A DNA stretch of 64,000 nt from Frateuria sp. Soil773 (GTDB taxonomy: Bacteria > Pseudomonadota > Gammaproteobacteria > Xanthomonadales > Rhodanobacteraceae): assembly GCF_001428405.1 (NCBI RefSeq), contig NZ_LMSL01000006.1, forward strand, positions 67,900 through 131,899. The letters run 5' to 3'. The notes under the pieces are model-generated. The model saw only the letters and a list, made by a program, of their open reading frames with translations, did no database searches and was not told the origin of the DNA. Of this stretch, positions 41,950 through 50,342 are shown piece by piece. The number at the start of each line of letters is the position of its first letter. Positions within the stretch are counted from its first letter, which is position 1. A program made the translations under genes and the position numbers.

Positions 41950-43950
41950 TTATGCCTTGCCGGCCTGCGCCATGCGCCAGATCCAGCGGTAGAGCACGGC
42001 CACCACGGCGGCGAAGGCCAGCCCGCCGATCACGATGGCGGCGTTGCCAAAACCGGGGCCGACCAGGGCCAGCGGCGCTTCCTTGCCGGTGAACGCCACG
42101 ATCGCGGCGATGAACACGCCGATCACGCTCTCGCCCACGATCAGGCCAGAGGCCAGCAGCACGCCGAGCTGCTTGGTGGATTCGGCTTTCGCGGTGCGGT
42201 CGGCGCGGCGGTCGAAGAACCAGCCGACCACGGCGCCCACCACCACCATCAGGGTGCTGGTGGTGGGCAGGTAGATGCCCAGGCCCACCGCCAGCGGCGG
42301 CAGGCGCATGCTTCTGGTGGTCTTCGCCAGGAGCGCGTCCACCACGATGATGCCCACGCCGATCAGGGCGCCGACCTGGATCAGGCCCCAGTCGATGTTG
42401 CCCTGGATCACGCCCTGCGCCAGCGCGGAGATCAGGCCGGCCTGCGGGGCGGGCAGGGCGCGCGCCGGGTCGGCGCCGGGCGCGCCGAGGAAGCCGTAGG
42501 CATGGTTGAGCAGGTCGAGCACCGGCGGGATCACCGCCGCGCCGGCCACCACGCCGATCACCAGCGCCACCTGCTGCTTCCAGGGCGTCGCGTCGACCAG
42601 TTGGCCGGTCTTCAGGTCCTGCAGGTTGTTGTTGGCGATCGCCGCCACGGTGAACACCACCGAGGTGATGAACAGCGAGAACGCCACCAGCGCCTTGCCC
42701 GCGTCCGGCGGCAGGTGCGGCTGCACGAACGCCACCAGCAGCAGCGCGGCGCAGATCACCACCAGGATGCCCACGCCCGACAGCGGGCTGTTCGACGAAC
42801 CGATCAGGCCGGCCATGTAGCCGCACACGGTGGAGACGAAGAAGCCCATCAGCACCACGTACGCGACGCCGCCGATCGCCAGCGCGGCGACGTGGTCGCC
42901 CAGGCCGCTGATCGAGCCGAAGTAGCCCAGCAGCCAGGCGATCGGCACGAAGCAGGCCAGGGTGATCAGGCCGACGATGCCGATCGGGATGTCGCGCTCG
43001 GTGCGCGGCAGCGAGTCGGCCTTGCCGGCCTTGCGCACGCGCGAGGCGGCCATTGCCGAGGTCAGGCCGCTGATTACCGGCTTGACCAGCTTGGCCAGCG
43101 TCCAGATCGCCGACACGCCGATCGCGCCGGCGCCGATGAAGCGCACCTTGTGGCTCCAGGTGGCTTGCGCCAGGTCCGCGGCGGAGCCGTCGGCCACGCC
43201 GGCCAGCAGCGAGTAGTGCGGCACGCCCCAGCCCCAGCCGATCAGCGCGCCGACCAGCATCGCGATGCCCACCGAGATGCCGACCAGGTGGCCGATCGCG
43301 AACAGCGCGAACGAAAGGTTGAAGTCGAAGCCGCTCACCGCGCCCCTGTCGCCGATGCGGAAGTACTGCACCACGTCGCTGGCGAACACCTTGGTGGCGA
43401 CCACGATGGCGAACACGGTGGAGACGATCGCGCCCCATACCACCGCGAGCAGGCCGGCCCGGCCGCTCTCGACGTCGCTGTCGGTGCTGTCGTCGCCGCT
43501 GCCGACCTTGAGCACCTCGGCGCAGGCCACGCCTTCCGGGTAGGGCAGGTCGGAGTTGGTCACCAGCGCGCGGCGCAGCGGGATCGAGTACATCACGCCG
43601 AGCACGCCGCCCAGCGCGCACACCGCGAACGACAGCCAGAACGGAAAGCCGGTCCACCAGCCGATCATGATCATGCCCGGCAGCACGAAGATGATCGAGG
43701 ACAGCGTGCCGGCCGCCGAGGCGATCGTCTGCACGACGTTGTTTTCCTGGATCGTCGAGTTCCTGAAGGCGCGCAGCAGCGCCATCGAGATCACCGCCGC
43801 GGGGATCGAGGTGGCGAAGGTGAGGCCGGCCTTGAGGCCGAAGAACACGTTGGCCGCGGTGAACACCACGGTGATCACGACACCGATGATGATGCCGCGG
43901 ATGGTCAGTTCGGCGCGGGCATCGGCACCGTTCGGTTTGGCTGCAGTCAC
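41950..43950 (-). CDS. OPT-family oligopeptide transporter
   Basis: A 666-residue inner-membrane protein of the OPT family (oligopeptide or metal-chelate uptake, proton-driven). About 14-16 hydrophobic segments are visible. The N-terminal family signature is TIRGIIIGVVITVVFTAANVFFGLK, followed by PAAVISMALLRAF, NSTIQENNVVQTIASAAG and LPYPEGVACAEVL. The likely start is a GTG at 43950 (VTAAKPNGADARAELTIRG). It overlaps the stop of a six-codon upstream frame that has the only good Shine-Dalgarno. It ends at a strong terminator. Confidence 0.88.
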   Translation of the reverse strand: MTAAKPNGADARAELTIRGIIIGVVITVVFTAANVFFGLKAGLTFATSIPAAVISMALLRAFRNSTIQENNVVQTIASAAGTLSSIIFVLPGMIMIGWWTGFPFWLSFAVCALGGVLGVMYSIPLRRALVTNSDLPYPEGVACAEVLKVGSGDDSTDSDVESGRAGLLAVVWGAIVSTVFAIVVATKVFASDVVQYFRIGDRGAVSGFDFNLSFALFAIGHLVGISVGIAMLVGALIGWGWGVPHYSLLAGVADGSAADLAQATWSHKVRFIGAGAIGVSAIWTLAKLVKPVISGLTSAMAASRVRKAGKADSLPRTERDIPIGIVGLITLACFVPIAWLLGYFGSISGLGDHVAALAIGGVAYVVLMGFFVSTVCGYMAGLIGSSNSPLSGVGILVVICAALLLVAFVQPHLPPDAGKALVAFSLFITSVVFTVAAIANNNLQDLKTGQLVDATPWKQQVALVIGVVAGAAVIPPVLDLLNHAYGFLGAPGADPARALPAPQAGLISALAQGVIQGNIDWGLIQVGALIGVGIIVVDALLAKTTRSMRLPPLAVGLGIYLPTTSTLMVVVGAVVGWFFDRRADRTAKAESTKQLGVLLASGLIVGESVIGVFIAAIVAFTGKEAPLALVGPGFGNAAIVIGGLAFAAVVAVLYRWIWRMAQAGKA

Positions 43951-43967
43951 GTCGCAAGATCCGTCAT
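43947..43967 (-). other. Six-codon upstream reading frame overlapping the OPT start
   Basis: ATG ACG GAT CTT GCG ACG TGA, with GGAGGACAACCAC immediately upstream. Its TGA overlaps the OPT start codon as GTGA. No independent ribosome binding site is seen for the OPT GTG, so the mini-frame may load ribosomes for the transporter. It could also be a chance frame. Confidence 0.4.
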
Positions 43968-44067
43968 GTGGTTGTCCTCCCGCGCCGGACCGCGGCGCGC
44001 TCCCGTGTACCGCCCTCCCCAGGCGGGTTACCGCGGGGAGCATAGCGTGGATTGCGCGCCGAGCGGT

Positions 44068-44664
44068 TCAATTCAGCCGCCGCGCCTCGCTGCGCCCGCG
44101 GCTGATGTCCACGACCAGCGCCTGCGCCTCGGCGGCGAGCGCTTCGGGCAGGCGCAGCTCCAGGGCCGCGCCGGCGCCGGCGAAATCCTCGCGCTCGATC
44201 TGCGCGCCCAGTTCCTTCAGCCGCGCCTTCAGCAGGGCCAGTTCGGCGAACCCGCACTGCACGCCGAGCCGCGCCATCGCCACGATCGGCACCCGCGCCG
44301 CGCGGCGCAGGCATTCGGCGGCGGTGCCGCCGTAGGCGCGCACCAGGCCGCCGGCGCCGAGCTTGATGCCGCCGTACCAGCGCGTCACCAGCACCACGGC
44401 GCGGTCGATGCCCTGGCCCTCGATCGCCTGCAGGATCGGCCGCCCCGCGGTGCCGCCGGGCTCGCCGTCGTCGTTGAAGCGGTAGTCCTGGCCGATCCGG
44501 TAGGCCCAGCAGTTGTGCGTGGCCGCCGGATCGCCGGCCGCGCGGACGAAGGCGAGCGCCTGTTCGGCGGTGTCCACCGGGGCGGCCTGGGCGAGGAAGC
44601 GGCTCTTCTTGATCTCTTCCTGGTGCCGGCACGGCTGCGCCAGCGCATGCAGCGGTTCGCTCAT
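44068..44664 (-). CDS. yigZ: YigZ/IMPACT family protein
   Basis: A 198-residue cytoplasmic protein of the UPF0029/IMPACT family. The N-terminal domain has KKSRFLAQAAPV, THNCWAYRIG, FNDDGEPGGTAGRPIL and VTRWYGGIKLGAGGLVRAYGG, which are diagnostic. The C-terminal DUF1949 ferredoxin-like domain covers the last ~60 residues. The family's function is uncertain; the eukaryotic homologue IMPACT affects translation control through GCN2. The ATG overlaps the anti-sigma-factor stop (ATGA), so it is the third gene of the sigma/anti-sigma operon. Confidence 0.9.
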   Translation of the reverse strand: MSEPLHALAQPCRHQEEIKKSRFLAQAAPVDTAEQALAFVRAAGDPAATHNCWAYRIGQDYRFNDDGEPGGTAGRPILQAIEGQGIDRAVVLVTRWYGGIKLGAGGLVRAYGGTAAECLRRAARVPIVAMARLGVQCGFAELALLKARLKELGAQIEREDFAGAGAALELRLPEALAAEAQALVVDISRGRSEARRLN

Positions 44665-45575
44665 GGCTCGCGCAACTGCGCGCGCAGCTCCGCCGGCAGC
44701 TCCCACTGCGGATGCGCGCGATGGAAGGCTTCCAGCCGCTTGCGCGCCTCGTCGGCACGGCCCTGCGCGAACAACCGGCGGATCGTGTCGAGTTCCTGCG
44801 CCGGCGCGTCGCCGGTGGTCGGCGGTGGCACGGTTGCGGTCGAGGCTGGTGCGGGCGCCGGTGGTGCTGGCGGCGCGATCATGGCGGGGACGGGGACGAC
44901 CCGGTCGGCGGACGGCGCCTGTTCGAGGTGCGCCTGCGCGGCGGGCGCGCCGGCCGCCGCCTGCGCCGGTATCCCGGACGCGGCCGTATCCGCGGCGCGG
45001 AACATCGCCGTTCCGGCCTGCGGCTGCGCCTGGACTTCGGGCAGCGGTGCGCGCCTGCGTCCGGACGTACGCGATGCGCTCGATTCCGTGGCCGCCGCCG
45101 TGCGCTTCGCAGCGGCCAGTTCCTGTGCGGGAGCGGGCGCCGCCATGCTGCGCATGGCGGGCGGCGGCGCCTTGCCCGGCTCCGGCAAGGCAGGTGCCGC
45201 CGCTTCTTCCGCGACGGCGGGAGCGGCCGGCGGGGGCGCGGCGGCGATGGGTCTTGCCGATTCGCCCGTACCCGTGGCGGGAGCGACGGCGGCAGGCTGC
45301 ACGGACGAGGGCAGGTCGCGCATGTGCCAGCCGAGCCCGGCCGCGAGCAGCAGGGTGGCCGCGCTGCCCAGGGCGATCGGCCAGCGCGGGCGGCGCCGGC
45401 GCGTGGCTGGCGCTTGCGCGGCGACAGCCTGGGCCGCCGCGCGCAGCACCGCGGCGTCCAGCGCCGGGCCGGGCTCCTGCTGCGGCAGCCGGCGATACAG
45501 CGCCGCCAGCTCGGTTTCGCCGGGCAGGCGCTCGTCGGGCTCGCGCGGGTCGGTGGGAGGCTGCTGCGTGGTCAT
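44661..45575 (-). CDS. Probable anti-sigma factor with Pro/Ala-rich periplasmic domain
   Basis: A 304-residue single-pass membrane protein. Residues 1-~60 are cytoplasmic (PGETELAALYRRLPQQEPGPALDAAVLRAAAQAV). A basic RRRRPRWP precedes the helix at ~68-86 (IALGSAATLLLAAGLGWHM). A long low-complexity Pro/Ala periplasmic stretch follows, and a compact C terminus (ELDTIRRLFAQGRADEARKRLEAFHRAHPQW) looks like a single TPR-type helix pair. No classic zinc or RseA motif is seen. The anti-sigma role is inferred from its four-base ATGA overlap with the ECF sigma gene upstream and its membrane topology. Confidence 0.72.
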   Translation of the reverse strand: MTTQQPPTDPREPDERLPGETELAALYRRLPQQEPGPALDAAVLRAAAQAVAAQAPATRRRRPRWPIALGSAATLLLAAGLGWHMRDLPSSVQPAAVAPATGTGESARPIAAAPPPAAPAVAEEAAAPALPEPGKAPPPAMRSMAAPAPAQELAAAKRTAAATESSASRTSGRRRAPLPEVQAQPQAGTAMFRAADTAASGIPAQAAAGAPAAQAHLEQAPSADRVVPVPAMIAPPAPPAPAPASTATVPPPTTGDAPAQELDTIRRLFAQGRADEARKRLEAFHRAHPQWELPAELRAQLREP

Positions 45576-46126
45576 TCGGCTAGCACGTCGCGTAGTTTGT
45601 TCATGGCATAGCGCAGGCGCGATTTCACCGTTTCGCGGCCGGTGCCGGTGATCTCGGCGATTTCCTCCAGGCTGAGTTCGTGCTCCAGCCGCAGCATCAC
45701 GGCGGTGCGCTGCTCGTCGGGCAGTTGCTCGATCGCCCGCTGCAGGCCGCGGCGGCGCTCGAACTCGGACAGGGCATGGTCCGGCTGTTCCCGTTCGGGT
45801 ACGGCCGCGCCGGCCAGGGCGATCTCGGCCTCGTCGCCGCCGGCCATCGGCCGCTGGCGGCGGAAGCTGTCCACCATCAGGTTGTGCGCGATCTGCAGCA
45901 GCCAGGTGCTGAACTTCGCCTGCGGCTGGTAGCGGGCGCGCGAGGCAATGACGCGGCTCCAGGTTTCCTGGAACAGCTCGTCCGCGCGGTGGCTGTCGCG
46001 CAGGCTGCGCAGCAGGAAGCGGTACAGCGTGCCGCGATGCTTCGCGTACAGGGCCTCGAAGGCGGCGAGGTCGCCGCGCGCGTAGGCGAGCATCAGCATG
46101 GCATCGGGATCGACCGCGGCATCCAT
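45572..46126 (-). CDS. ECF RNA polymerase sigma factor
   Basis: A 184-residue ECF sigma factor. Region 2 reads AFEALYAKHRGTLYRFLLRSL, ADELFQETWSRVIASRARY and KFSTWLLQIAHNLMVDSFRRQRP. Region 4 reads LPDEQRTAVMLRLEHELSLEEIAEITGTGRETVKSRLRYAMNKLR, with a helix-turn-helix. It is distinct from RpoE. The start at 46126 (MDAAVDPDAMLMLAYARGD) is the first ATG with family homology. It lies 152 bp downstream of the VWA lipoprotein gene and overlaps the anti-sigma gene by four bases, so these probably form one regulatory unit. Confidence 0.9.
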   Translation of the reverse strand: MDAAVDPDAMLMLAYARGDLAAFEALYAKHRGTLYRFLLRSLRDSHRADELFQETWSRVIASRARYQPQAKFSTWLLQIAHNLMVDSFRRQRPMAGGDEAEIALAGAAVPEREQPDHALSEFERRRGLQRAIEQLPDEQRTAVMLRLEHELSLEEIAEITGTGRETVKSRLRYAMNKLRDVLAE

Positions 46127-46278
46127 GGGCGGCGAGGGTACGCGATTTCCCTCCGGCGGATAAGGCCGCGGGCCGGCGCATCCGCCATCTCCGGCGAAGA
46201 CGCCTGCCGTAGCGGCGGAAGGGGGCCGCGGCGCCGGCAGGGTCGCCGCGGCGGGTCGCGACCGCGTCATGCGGCGGC

Positions 46279-48084
46279 TCAGCGAAAACCCACGCCGGGC
46301 GCGGCTGGGCCGGCGAACGGCGGCCGCGCCGCATGGGTGCCCAGGCCGTCGGCCAGCTTCACCAGTTGCACGAAGCCGGCGCGGTAGCCGTCGGGATCGG
46401 CGCCGCGCGCGCCGTCGGCGAGGGCGGCGATGTGTGCGTAGTCGTAGCCGTCCAGGTAGGTGCCGCCGCGCAGGGCATCGGCGAAGGCGGCGACCGCCGC
46501 GGCGAAGCGCAGGCGCTCGCTGGCCTGCGCCGCGGGCCGTGCGGCGACGGGGCGCTCGATCAGGCGGCTGGCGCTTTCGCCCGGCCGCTTGTAGCGCAGG
46601 CGCAGGAAGGCCAGCTCGTCGCCGCGGCCGGCGGATGCCTTGGCATCGCCGTAGCGCAGCGGATCGATGCGCGCGGCGGCCGATCCCGCAGGCGTGATCT
46701 CGTAGATCGCGGTGACGTTCGCGCCCGCGCCGATCTCGCCGGCATCGACCTGGTCGTTGTTGAAGTCCTCGCGCCTGAGCGCGCGCTTCTCGTAGCCGAT
46801 CAGGCGGTATTCCCGCACCTTTGCGGGGTTGAATTCGACCTGGATCTTCACGTCCCTGGCGATCGTCAGCAGGGTGGCCGACATTTCGTCGACCAGCACG
46901 CGGCGGCCTTCTAGCAGGCTGTCGATGTAGTGGTGGCTGCCGTTGCCCGCATCGGCCAGCATCACCGCCATGGCGTCGTTGTAGTTGCCCTCGCCAAAGC
47001 CCAGCGTGGTGAGCGCGATGCCGCTCTTGCGCCGTTCCTCGACCTTGCTCTTGAGCGCCTGCTCGTCCACCGTGCCGACGTTGAAATCGCCGTCGGTGGC
47101 CAGGATCACCCGGTTCACGCCGCCCTCGACGAAGCCTTGCTCCGCCTGCGCGTAGGCCAGGTCGATGCCGGCGCCGCCGTTGGTCGAGCCGTAGGCGTCG
47201 AGCGCGTCGATGGCCGCATCGATGGCGGCGTGCCGGTCGCCCGCAGTGGAGGGCAGGGCGACCCCGGCGCGGCCCGCGTAGGTGACGATCGCCACGCGGT
47301 CCTGCCTGCGCAACTGCCGCACCAGTTGCTTCAGCGACGCCTTGAGCAGGGGCAGCTTGTCCGGTTCGTTCATCGAGCCGGAGGTGTCGATCAGGAACAC
47401 CAGGTTGGCCGCGGGGATCTCGGCCTTCGGCACGCAATAGCCCTGGATGCCGATCAGCAGCAGTTGGCGCTTGGCGTTCCACGGCGCCGGCGCCAGCTCG
47501 GTGGCGACGGTGAACGGCTGCGCGCGATCGGTCGGAGGCGCGTAGCCGTAGTCGAAGTAGTTGATGAACTCCTCCGCGCGCACCGCATCGGCCGGCGGCA
47601 GCCGGCCCTGGTTCAGCATGCGCCGCACGTTGGTGTACGAGCCGGTGTCGACGTCGATGCCGAAGGTGGAGACCGGTTGTTCGGACGCCAGTTGCACCGG
47701 GTTGGCGTCGCGGTGGGTGTAGTGCTCGCCATCCACGTTGCCGGGCATGGGCCTGGGCATCGGCATCGGCGGCAACAGGCTGGGCGGGGCCACCATCCGC
47801 ATGGCCTTGCCCATGACCAGCGGGGCGGCGGCGACTTGTGGCTGCACCGGCGGCGGTGGCGGCTGCATGGCCTCCCTGGGGCTACCCGCGCCGACGGGGC
47901 CGCGCTCGTAGAGGGGGTCGGTCGATGCCGTGGAAGCCGGCCCGGGGGGAAGCGGCTCGGGCGCGCACGGATTCGGGCGCGCGGAGACCGGCGTCGAGCC
48001 GGTCTCGGATCGGGCGGCACCGCAGCCGGCAAGCACCACCAGCAGCGCCAGCAACAGGCTGTGCAACAGGGCCTTCGCACTCAT
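46279..48084 (-). CDS. VWA-domain lipoprotein (YfbK-like)
   Basis: A 601-residue lipoprotein with lipobox VLAGC (Cys21). After a Pro-rich linker (~25-120) comes the VWA N-terminal region (STFGIDVDTGSYTNVRRMLNQGRLPPADAVRAEEFINYFDY, in two parts). The von Willebrand A domain follows with an intact metal site LIDTSGSMN and a later ATDGDFNVG, and then a DUF3520 C-terminal domain (EYRLIGYEKRALRREDFNND, LAFLRLRYKRPGES). E. coli YfbK has the same layout, and its role is unknown. AAGGAGA precedes the ATG at 48084. Its position ahead of an ECF sigma/anti-sigma pair suggests an envelope sensing or maintenance function, which is inference. Confidence 0.87.
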   Translation of the reverse strand: MSAKALLHSLLLALLVVLAGCGAARSETGSTPVSARPNPCAPEPLPPGPASTASTDPLYERGPVGAGSPREAMQPPPPPVQPQVAAAPLVMGKAMRMVAPPSLLPPMPMPRPMPGNVDGEHYTHRDANPVQLASEQPVSTFGIDVDTGSYTNVRRMLNQGRLPPADAVRAEEFINYFDYGYAPPTDRAQPFTVATELAPAPWNAKRQLLLIGIQGYCVPKAEIPAANLVFLIDTSGSMNEPDKLPLLKASLKQLVRQLRRQDRVAIVTYAGRAGVALPSTAGDRHAAIDAAIDALDAYGSTNGGAGIDLAYAQAEQGFVEGGVNRVILATDGDFNVGTVDEQALKSKVEERRKSGIALTTLGFGEGNYNDAMAVMLADAGNGSHHYIDSLLEGRRVLVDEMSATLLTIARDVKIQVEFNPAKVREYRLIGYEKRALRREDFNNDQVDAGEIGAGANVTAIYEITPAGSAAARIDPLRYGDAKASAGRGDELAFLRLRYKRPGESASRLIERPVAARPAAQASERLRFAAAVAAFADALRGGTYLDGYDYAHIAALADGARGADPDGYRAGFVQLVKLADGLGTHAARPPFAGPAAPGVGFR

Positions 48085-48210
48085 GGACGGGTCTCCTTGC
48101 GGTTCGTGCAGGATGAAACGCAAGGTGGCGCGGGAAGGGGTTGGCGCCGGCGCGGCGCTTGACCGACGGGTTAGCATGTCGCCCCGACGCAAGGCTTTCC
48201 GGGAACCGCC

Positions 48211-48681
48211 ATGATCAACAACGACGTACTGCGCGCCATCCGCTACATGCTCGATCTGAGCGACCAGAAGGTGATCGAGATCGTCAAGCTGGCGGATGCG
48301 TCCTTTCCCATCGGCAAGGACGAGGTGCAGGCGTTCCTGAAGAAGGACGACGAGGAAGGCTACGCGGAGTGCAGCAACAAGGTGCTGGCGTGCTTCCTCG
48401 ACGGCCTGGTGTTCCATTGCCGCGGCAAGGACGAAAGCCGGCCGCCGCGCCCGGTCGAGAAGCGCGTCACCAACAACGTGGTGCTGAAGAAGCTGCGCGT
48501 CGCCTTCGAGCTGAAGGACGTGGACCTGCACCGGATCCTCGAAGACGCCGGCTTCCCGGTCTCCAAGCCCGAACTCAGCGCGCTGTTCCGCCAGCCGGAC
48601 CACAAGAACTTCCGCCTGTGCGGCGACCAGTTGCTGCGGCATTTCCTGCGCGGGCTGACGATGCGGGTGCGCGGCGGCTGA
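48211..48681 (+). CDS. DUF1456 family protein (YehS-like)
   Basis: A 156-residue cytoplasmic protein made of two DUF1456 repeats. The first (residues ~1-65) reads NNDVLRAIRYMLDLSDQKVIEIVKLA ... VQAFLKKDDEEGYAECSNKVLACFLDGLV. The second (~85-150) repeats the pattern as NNVVLKKLRVAFELKDVDLHRILEDAGF ... LSALFRQPDHKNFRLCGDQLLRHFLRGL. The family is common in gammaproteobacteria and has no assigned function. It is transcribed away from the VWA gene across a 126-bp divergent region and appears monocistronic. Confidence 0.9.
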   Translation: MINNDVLRAIRYMLDLSDQKVIEIVKLADASFPIGKDEVQAFLKKDDEEGYAECSNKVLACFLDGLVFHCRGKDESRPPRPVEKRVTNNVVLKKLRVAFELKDVDLHRILEDAGFPVSKPELSALFRQPDHKNFRLCGDQLLRHFLRGLTMRVRGG

Positions 48682-48743
48682 GTGTCCGGGACGCTGTCGG
48701 CGGGCCATGTGGCCGATGACGCGAAGCCATCTCGGGAGTGCGG

Positions 48744-49553
48744 ATGAGCGAACGAGTCCTCTTCCACCGTTTTCCGCAGGCTGGCGTCGATGCGATGAGC
48801 GCGTCCACGGCGCGCAGTTATCCGCGTCATACGCACGACCAGTACGGCATCGGCGTCGTCGATGCCGGCGGGCATGCCTCGTCGAGCGGCCGTGGGCCGG
48901 TCGAGGCCGGGCCGGGCACCCTGATTTTCGTGAACCCGGGCGAGGTCCACGATGGGCGCGCGATCCAGGGGCAGTCGCGGTCGTGGCGCATGCTGTATAT
49001 CGATCCCGGGCTGTTGGGACAGACGCTGGCCGACATCGGCGATGGTGCCCATGCGCCGCTGGCGTTCGCCGCGCCGGTATTTGCGGACGAGCGGTTGCGC
49101 CAGCTCTTCGATGGCGCTTTTGCGCATGCGCTTGCCGGCGGCCCGCGCGATGCGATGGCATGCGAGGCGGCAATCCTGCACTTGGTCGCAGGCATGCAGG
49201 CCAATGCGGCAGAGGGCCGGAAGATGCCGTCGGGGCCGGTGGCCGCCATCCGGCGAGCCCGCGAAAGAATCGACGACGATCCAGCCTCGCCGCTGACGCT
49301 GGCTGGCCTCGCCAGCGAGGTCGGGCTCAGCCGCTACCAGTTGCTTCGCGGCTTTGCGCGCGAGTTGGGGCTGCCTCCGCACGCGTACATCCTGCAACGG
49401 CGGATCGCCCTGGCGCGCCGGCTCATCCGTGACGGCCACGCCCTGGCCGAAGCGGCGGCGATCGCCGGATTCTTCGACCAGAGCCACCTGACCCGTTGCT
49501 TCACGCGGCAGTTCGGCATTACGCCGAGCCGCTACGCTGCGGCCGCCGGCTGA
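48744..49553 (+). CDS. AraC-family transcriptional regulator
   Basis: A 269-residue regulator with an N-terminal AraC-type cupin sensor (YPRHTHDQYGIGVVDAGGH, LIFVNPGEVHDG, residues ~20-75) and a C-terminal pair of helix-turn-helix motifs (LTLAGLASEVGLSRYQLLRGFARELGLPPHAYILQRR and AEAAAIAGFFDQSHLTRCFTRQFGITPSRY, each in pieces). This resembles the group often found beside LysE-type or small-molecule exporters, but the neighbour here is a GNAT protein. The ATG at 48744 has GGGAG upstream; a GTG two codons earlier is possible. Confidence 0.88.
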   Translation: MSERVLFHRFPQAGVDAMSASTARSYPRHTHDQYGIGVVDAGGHASSSGRGPVEAGPGTLIFVNPGEVHDGRAIQGQSRSWRMLYIDPGLLGQTLADIGDGAHAPLAFAAPVFADERLRQLFDGAFAHALAGGPRDAMACEAAILHLVAGMQANAAEGRKMPSGPVAAIRRARERIDDDPASPLTLAGLASEVGLSRYQLLRGFARELGLPPHAYILQRRIALARRLIRDGHALAEAAAIAGFFDQSHLTRCFTRQFGITPSRYAAAAG

Positions 49554-49636
49554 GTTGAACACCCGCACTTTTGTCCAAGACCACGCATGGCCCTGTCGCC
49601 CAGGCTGGGACCAAGCCAACCGACAGGAGTGCAACC

Positions 49637-50209
49637 GTGTCACCAACATCCACCGATCCACGCCAGGACGACGTTCCCTCGACCGACGAAACCCCGGTGC
49701 AGGCGAACCTCCGGCGCTGCCGCGACGACGAGCGCGCGGACATGCTCGCGATCATCCAGGCCGCGGCAGAGGCGTACAGGGGCGTGATCCCCGACGATTG
49801 CTGGCACGAGCCGTACATGTCCGCGAAGGAGCTCGACGACGAGATCGCCGCCGGCGTCGAATTCTGGGGGTACGAAAGGAACGGCACGCTGGCCGGCGTG
49901 ATGGGCGTTCAGGCGGTGCGCGACGTCGAGCTGATCCGCCATGCGTACGTCCTGCCCGAATGGCAGGGACGCGGCGTCGGCTCCGCACTGATCGGGCACC
50001 TGCGCCGGCGAGGCACGCGGCGCACTCTCGTGGGAACGTGGTGCGCCGCCACCTGGGCAATCCGTTTCTACCAGCGGCACGGGTTCGAACGGGTGCCTGC
50101 GGCACAGGCGCCCGCGTTGCTGCGGATGTACTGGAACGTGCCGGAGCGCCAGATCGAGACCTCGGTGGTGCTCGACGCTGCGAAGCGGGAAAAGCCGGCG
50201 GTTGAGTGA
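49637..50209 (+). CDS. GNAT-family N-acetyltransferase
   Basis: A 190-residue protein with one GNAT domain. The acetyl-CoA-binding motif A is RHAYVLPEWQGRGVGSALIGHL (about residues 98-118), and motif B is WAIRFYQRHGFERVP. A variable N-terminal ~25 residues (TSTDPRQDDVPSTDETPV) precedes it. The start is a GTG at 49637 with AGGAG seven bases upstream, a much better site than the TTG at 49571. The substrate is unknown. It follows the AraC regulator by 83 bases on the same strand. Confidence 0.86.
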   Translation: MSPTSTDPRQDDVPSTDETPVQANLRRCRDDERADMLAIIQAAAEAYRGVIPDDCWHEPYMSAKELDDEIAAGVEFWGYERNGTLAGVMGVQAVRDVELIRHAYVLPEWQGRGVGSALIGHLRRRGTRRTLVGTWCAATWAIRFYQRHGFERVPAAQAPALLRMYWNVPERQIETSVVLDAAKREKPAVE

Positions 50210-50342
50210 CGGCCTGGTTCGAGGCTTCAGGCCGTGGCCTCGCGTTCGGTTGCCCGACGGTCATGGGGCGCTGTTCAATCCCGAGAGCTTGTTCACGGCC
50301 TCCAGGTGTTACCCATGAAACGCCATTCCGGCGAACCCCGAA

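Noticed and set aside
41770..45651. A 1293-codon plus-strand frame across the OPT, yigZ and anti-sigma genes
   Set aside because: It spans three real genes on the other strand and has His/Asp/Arg-rich shadow composition with no motif or ribosome binding site.
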